A stretch of DNA of 64,000 nucleotides from contig JAADEM010000071.1 in assembly GCA_013153405.1 (NCBI GenBank), positions 1 through 64,000 of the forward strand, given 5' to 3'. This document shows positions 62,041 through 64,000 of this stretch, one piece after another (position 1 is the first letter of the stretch; every line of letters starts with the position of its first letter). The notes under the pieces were generated by a model. That model was not told where the DNA came from. It did no database searches and worked only from the letters and a program-made list of their open reading frames with translations. A program made the position numbers and the translations under genes. The DNA comes from Chlorobiota bacterium. Its GTDB lineage: Bacteria; Bacteroidota; Bacteroidia; Bacteroidales; Marinilabiliaceae.

Positions 62041-62568
62041 ATGGAACAGGATTTTATCCTTTATAAATTAAAAAAAGGAGATAAAGATTCTTTCAATTAT
62101 ATTTTCAACAAACACTATCGCGAAATGGTTTTATTCGCAATAGGCTTTGTAGAGGACCGGGATAAAGCAGAGGACATTGTTCAAAGTGTTTTTTTAAAGT
62201 TATGGGAAAACAGAAACAAAATTAACATAAACATATCATTGAGATCATACCTGTTTAAAACTGTTCAGAACAAATGTCTTGATTTAATAAAGCACACCAA
62301 CGTAAAAAACAAAGCCAAAGAAGATATTATTGCAAACACCCAGGCCTTTTCAGAAGACAATATAGCATCTTACGATCTCATTGAAAAACTTGAAGAATCG
62401 ATAAACACACTGCCGGATACTGTAAAAAGAATTTTCACTATGAGTCGTTTTGAAGATAAAAAATATAAAGAGATAGCCCAAGAGTTAAGTATTTCTGTCA
62501 AAACAGTTGAAGCAAACATTGGCAAAGCTTTAAAAATACTCCGTGAAAATCTTAAAGACTGGCTTTAA
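62041..62568 (+). CDS. ECF-type sigma-70 family sigma factor
   Basis: I place the start at the ATG at 62041, giving 175 residues; the frame continues upstream to a TTG at 62014, which adds nine residues with no family support. Region 2 is visible in FNYIFNKHYREMVLFAIGF and DKAEDIVQSVFLKLWENR, and region 4 in RIFTMSRFEDKKYKEIAQEL and ISVKTVEANIGKALKILRE. This architecture is that of ECF sigma factors paired with FecR anti-sigma factors in Bacteroidota. The next gene is fecR-like and the following one a presumed TonB-dependent receptor, so the unit is a typical trans-envelope signalling locus for nutrient uptake. Confidence 0.9.
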   Translation: MEQDFILYKLKKGDKDSFNYIFNKHYREMVLFAIGFVEDRDKAEDIVQSVFLKLWENRNKININISLRSYLFKTVQNKCLDLIKHTNVKNKAKEDIIANTQAFSEDNIASYDLIEKLEESINTLPDTVKRIFTMSRFEDKKYKEIAQELSISVKTVEANIGKALKILRENLKDWL

Positions 62569-62718
62569 CACCGGCACAGGCTACTCTTTTTATATTGTTT
62601 CCCCCTGCTTATTTATCACAACACAAATTATACATTACAAACATTATTTTATAAAAAAATACATTTTATAATAGGGTATTATATTTATAAATCGTCGTTT
62701 AAATAGAGAGAAAGATAT

Positions 62719-63768
62719 ATGACACGAAAAGAACAGAACATATCACAGTCCGACTTTTACGAAAAGGCAGGCAAATTGCTGTCGGGAGAGATGAAAGAAA
62801 AAGAAGCCGAACAATTCGTTAATAACCAGGATGAACAAAATCTGGACGAACTGGAAAAACTGAAAAAACTTTGGAAACTTTCAGAAACTATAAAACTATA
62901 CCAATCTATAGATGTAACCCGAGCTGCCTCTAAAATAGAAAGAAAGCTGAATGATAATAATAAAAGAATATTACTCTTCTTTGAAAAAGTTGCAGCCATT
63001 CTTTTCTTACCACTTTTAATAACATCCATCATTTATTTTAACATCAACCGACCGGTGAATTATGAATCAACATTTAATGAAATTGACAATTCATTCGGCA
63101 CAGTATCGAAACTAATATTACCTGATGGAACCAAAGTATGGCTTAATTCAGGAAGCCACTTTAAATATCCTTTAATTTTTAAACGAAAAATGAGAAAGGT
63201 GTTCCTTTCGGGTGAAGCATATTTTGAAGTTGCAAAAGACAAAAAAAGGCCATTTATTGTTCAAACCGATGACATCGATGTAATGGCAACCGGAACAAAA
63301 TTTGATGTCCTGGCATATGATAATGACAATTTAACTGAGGCAACATTAGTTGAAGGAACGATTTATATTGCTAAAGACAACGGTGATAATAAAAAACCAA
63401 CTCCTATCGCATGTGTAAAACCGGGGCAAAAAGCTACGTTACATAAAGACAGAAAAAAACTTACCGTTCAGAAAACAAATATCGACAAAACCATATCCTG
63501 GATAGACGGAAAGCTGATTTTTATTAATGACCCGATGAATGAAGTTATAAAAAAGTTGAGCAGATGGTTCAACGCTGATATTATACTGGTTGATAATGAG
63601 CTAACTTCATACAGGTATACTGCCACATTTACTGAAGAAACACTACCTCAGATCCTGGATTTACTAAAGAGATCTGCACCGATCGAATACAAAATATACC
63701 CAAGAAAAAAGAATAACGACAATAGTTATACAAAAGAAAAAATAGAAATAAGACTAAGAAAAAAATAA
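62719..63768 (+). CDS. FecR-family anti-sigma factor
   Basis: This 349-residue protein has a cytoplasmic N-terminal region (about 1-85), one membrane helix at about 90-110 (KVAAILFLPLLITSIIYF), and a periplasmic FecR domain. The FecR core shows VSKLILPDGTKVWLNSGSHF, KMRKVFLSGEAYFEVAKD and TGTKFDVLAYD. The C-terminal domain (about 255-330, VIKKLSRWFNADIILVDN) is typical. It would hold the sigma factor inactive until the outer-membrane receptor is occupied. It lies 150 bp after the sigma gene and 172 bp before the receptor gene, with a structured leader between. Confidence 0.92.
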   Translation: MTRKEQNISQSDFYEKAGKLLSGEMKEKEAEQFVNNQDEQNLDELEKLKKLWKLSETIKLYQSIDVTRAASKIERKLNDNNKRILLFFEKVAAILFLPLLITSIIYFNINRPVNYESTFNEIDNSFGTVSKLILPDGTKVWLNSGSHFKYPLIFKRKMRKVFLSGEAYFEVAKDKKRPFIVQTDDIDVMATGTKFDVLAYDNDNLTEATLVEGTIYIAKDNGDNKKPTPIACVKPGQKATLHKDRKKLTVQKTNIDKTISWIDGKLIFINDPMNEVIKKLSRWFNADIILVDNELTSYRYTATFTEETLPQILDLLKRSAPIEYKIYPRKKNNDNSYTKEKIEIRLRKK

Positions 63769-63940
63769 ATCCTCTAAATTAACTAAAACCAAGTGCCTAT
63801 GAAATAAACACCAAAACCTCAAAAACACAAAAAAGGCAGAAAAGTGGTGGCACACTTCCCTGCCGAGTTTTTACTCAATAATCATTAATTATTGAGATTA
63901 TGGCTTTATTTAATAAAAACCTCAAAAACATCACAAAACT
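63769..63940 (+). promoter_or_regulatory. Structured leader between fecR and the receptor gene
   Basis: Two hairpins lie in tandem. The first (63835-63864) has outer stem GGCAG/CTGCC and inner stem AAGTG/CACTT separated by a symmetric 2x2 internal loop, and is followed by GAGTTTTT. The second (63874-63896) has arms CTCAATAAT/ATTATTGAG and a 5-nt loop. A 15-nt direct repeat AAAACCTCAAAAACA occurs at 63813-63827 and 63916-63930, and a two-codon frame ATGAAATAA starts at 63799. The layout suggests attenuation or a translational control leader. Confidence 0.5.
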
Positions 63941-64000
63941 ATGAAAAAAAATGTATTTCACACAGGAATACTGCTTTTTAAAAGCATCTATTCCTCCAAA
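63941..64000 (+). CDS. 5' end of a presumed TonB-dependent receptor (SusC/RagA type), cut by the window
   Basis: Only the first 20 codons are visible, starting MKKNVFHTG at 63941, with a basic start and the beginning of a possible signal peptide (ILLFK). The identity is inferred from its position directly after the ECF sigma and FecR genes, where Bacteroidota usually place the receptor. Nothing in the 20 residues proves it. Confidence 0.45.
   Translation, partial: MKKNVFHTGILLFKSIYSSK

Overview
The window comes from a low-GC Bacteroidota chromosome, most likely a member of the order Bacteroidales. Lineage markers visible in the sequence are the type IX secretion (T9SS) genes porW and porX, the rprX/rprY two-component pair, a bifunctional fkp, a sufBCDSE operon lacking sufA, an ECF sigma/FecR pair leading into an apparent TonB-dependent receptor, and -7 promoter boxes of the TAnnTTTG type. 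A lipoprotein sulfatase fits an organism exposed to sulfated glycans, but the genus cannot be fixed from the sequence. No rRNA, tRNA, CRISPR array, prophage or intact insertion sequence was recognised.

Layout. 0.2-5.9 kb (+): porW, porX and tsaE. 6.1-9.3 kb (+): an alanine-dehydrogenase-like protein behind a near-perfect promoter, then a membrane histidine kinase and a stand-alone receiver. 9.3-11.7 kb (-): aroA and aroB. 11.8-15.3 kb: a small membrane protein, then a 1005-residue protein joining receiver domains to a PEP-synthase-type nucleotide-binding domain. 15.4-18.6 kb (+): sulfatase and a first glutamate dehydrogenase, followed by a hairpin-rich spacer. 19.1-24.9 kb (-): two exbD genes, a four-helix membrane protein, exbB, ansA, tatD and a second glutamate dehydrogenase. 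25.2-28.1 kb (-): an FAD/Fe-S D-2-hydroxyacid dehydrogenase. 28.9-31.7 kb (+): fkp.

31.8-40.1 kb (-): an M23 peptidase, queG (whose frame continues upstream of its first ATG), then sufB-C-D-S-E-T read right to left. 40.4-48.9 kb: mostly envelope or secreted proteins: two lipoproteins, a YncE/phosphoesterase lipoprotein, an outer-membrane barrel, a T9SS cargo protein and a PKD/FISUMP surface protein. 49.0-52.9 kb (-): a membrane polyferredoxin, a Tat-exported DUF362 protein and a nucleotide-sugar epimerase. 53.2-61.8 kb: lepA, rprY/rprX, rnc, fabF, acpP, purN and a DcaP-like porin. 62.0-64 kb (+): ECF sigma factor, FecR and the first codons of the receptor gene, cut by the window end.

The coding content is mainly conserved. 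The less explained signals are a 150-nt element with 18-bp perfect terminal inverted repeats at 42535-42684; a 41-nt repeat present twice in opposite orientations, each copy downstream of a gene's 3' end; queG without an ordinary start codon; an internally duplicated domain in PorW; an alanine-dehydrogenase-like protein that appears to lack the catalytic histidine; the receiver/PEP-synthase-like protein; and a polyferredoxin with an internal twin-arginine segment next to a DUF362 protein.
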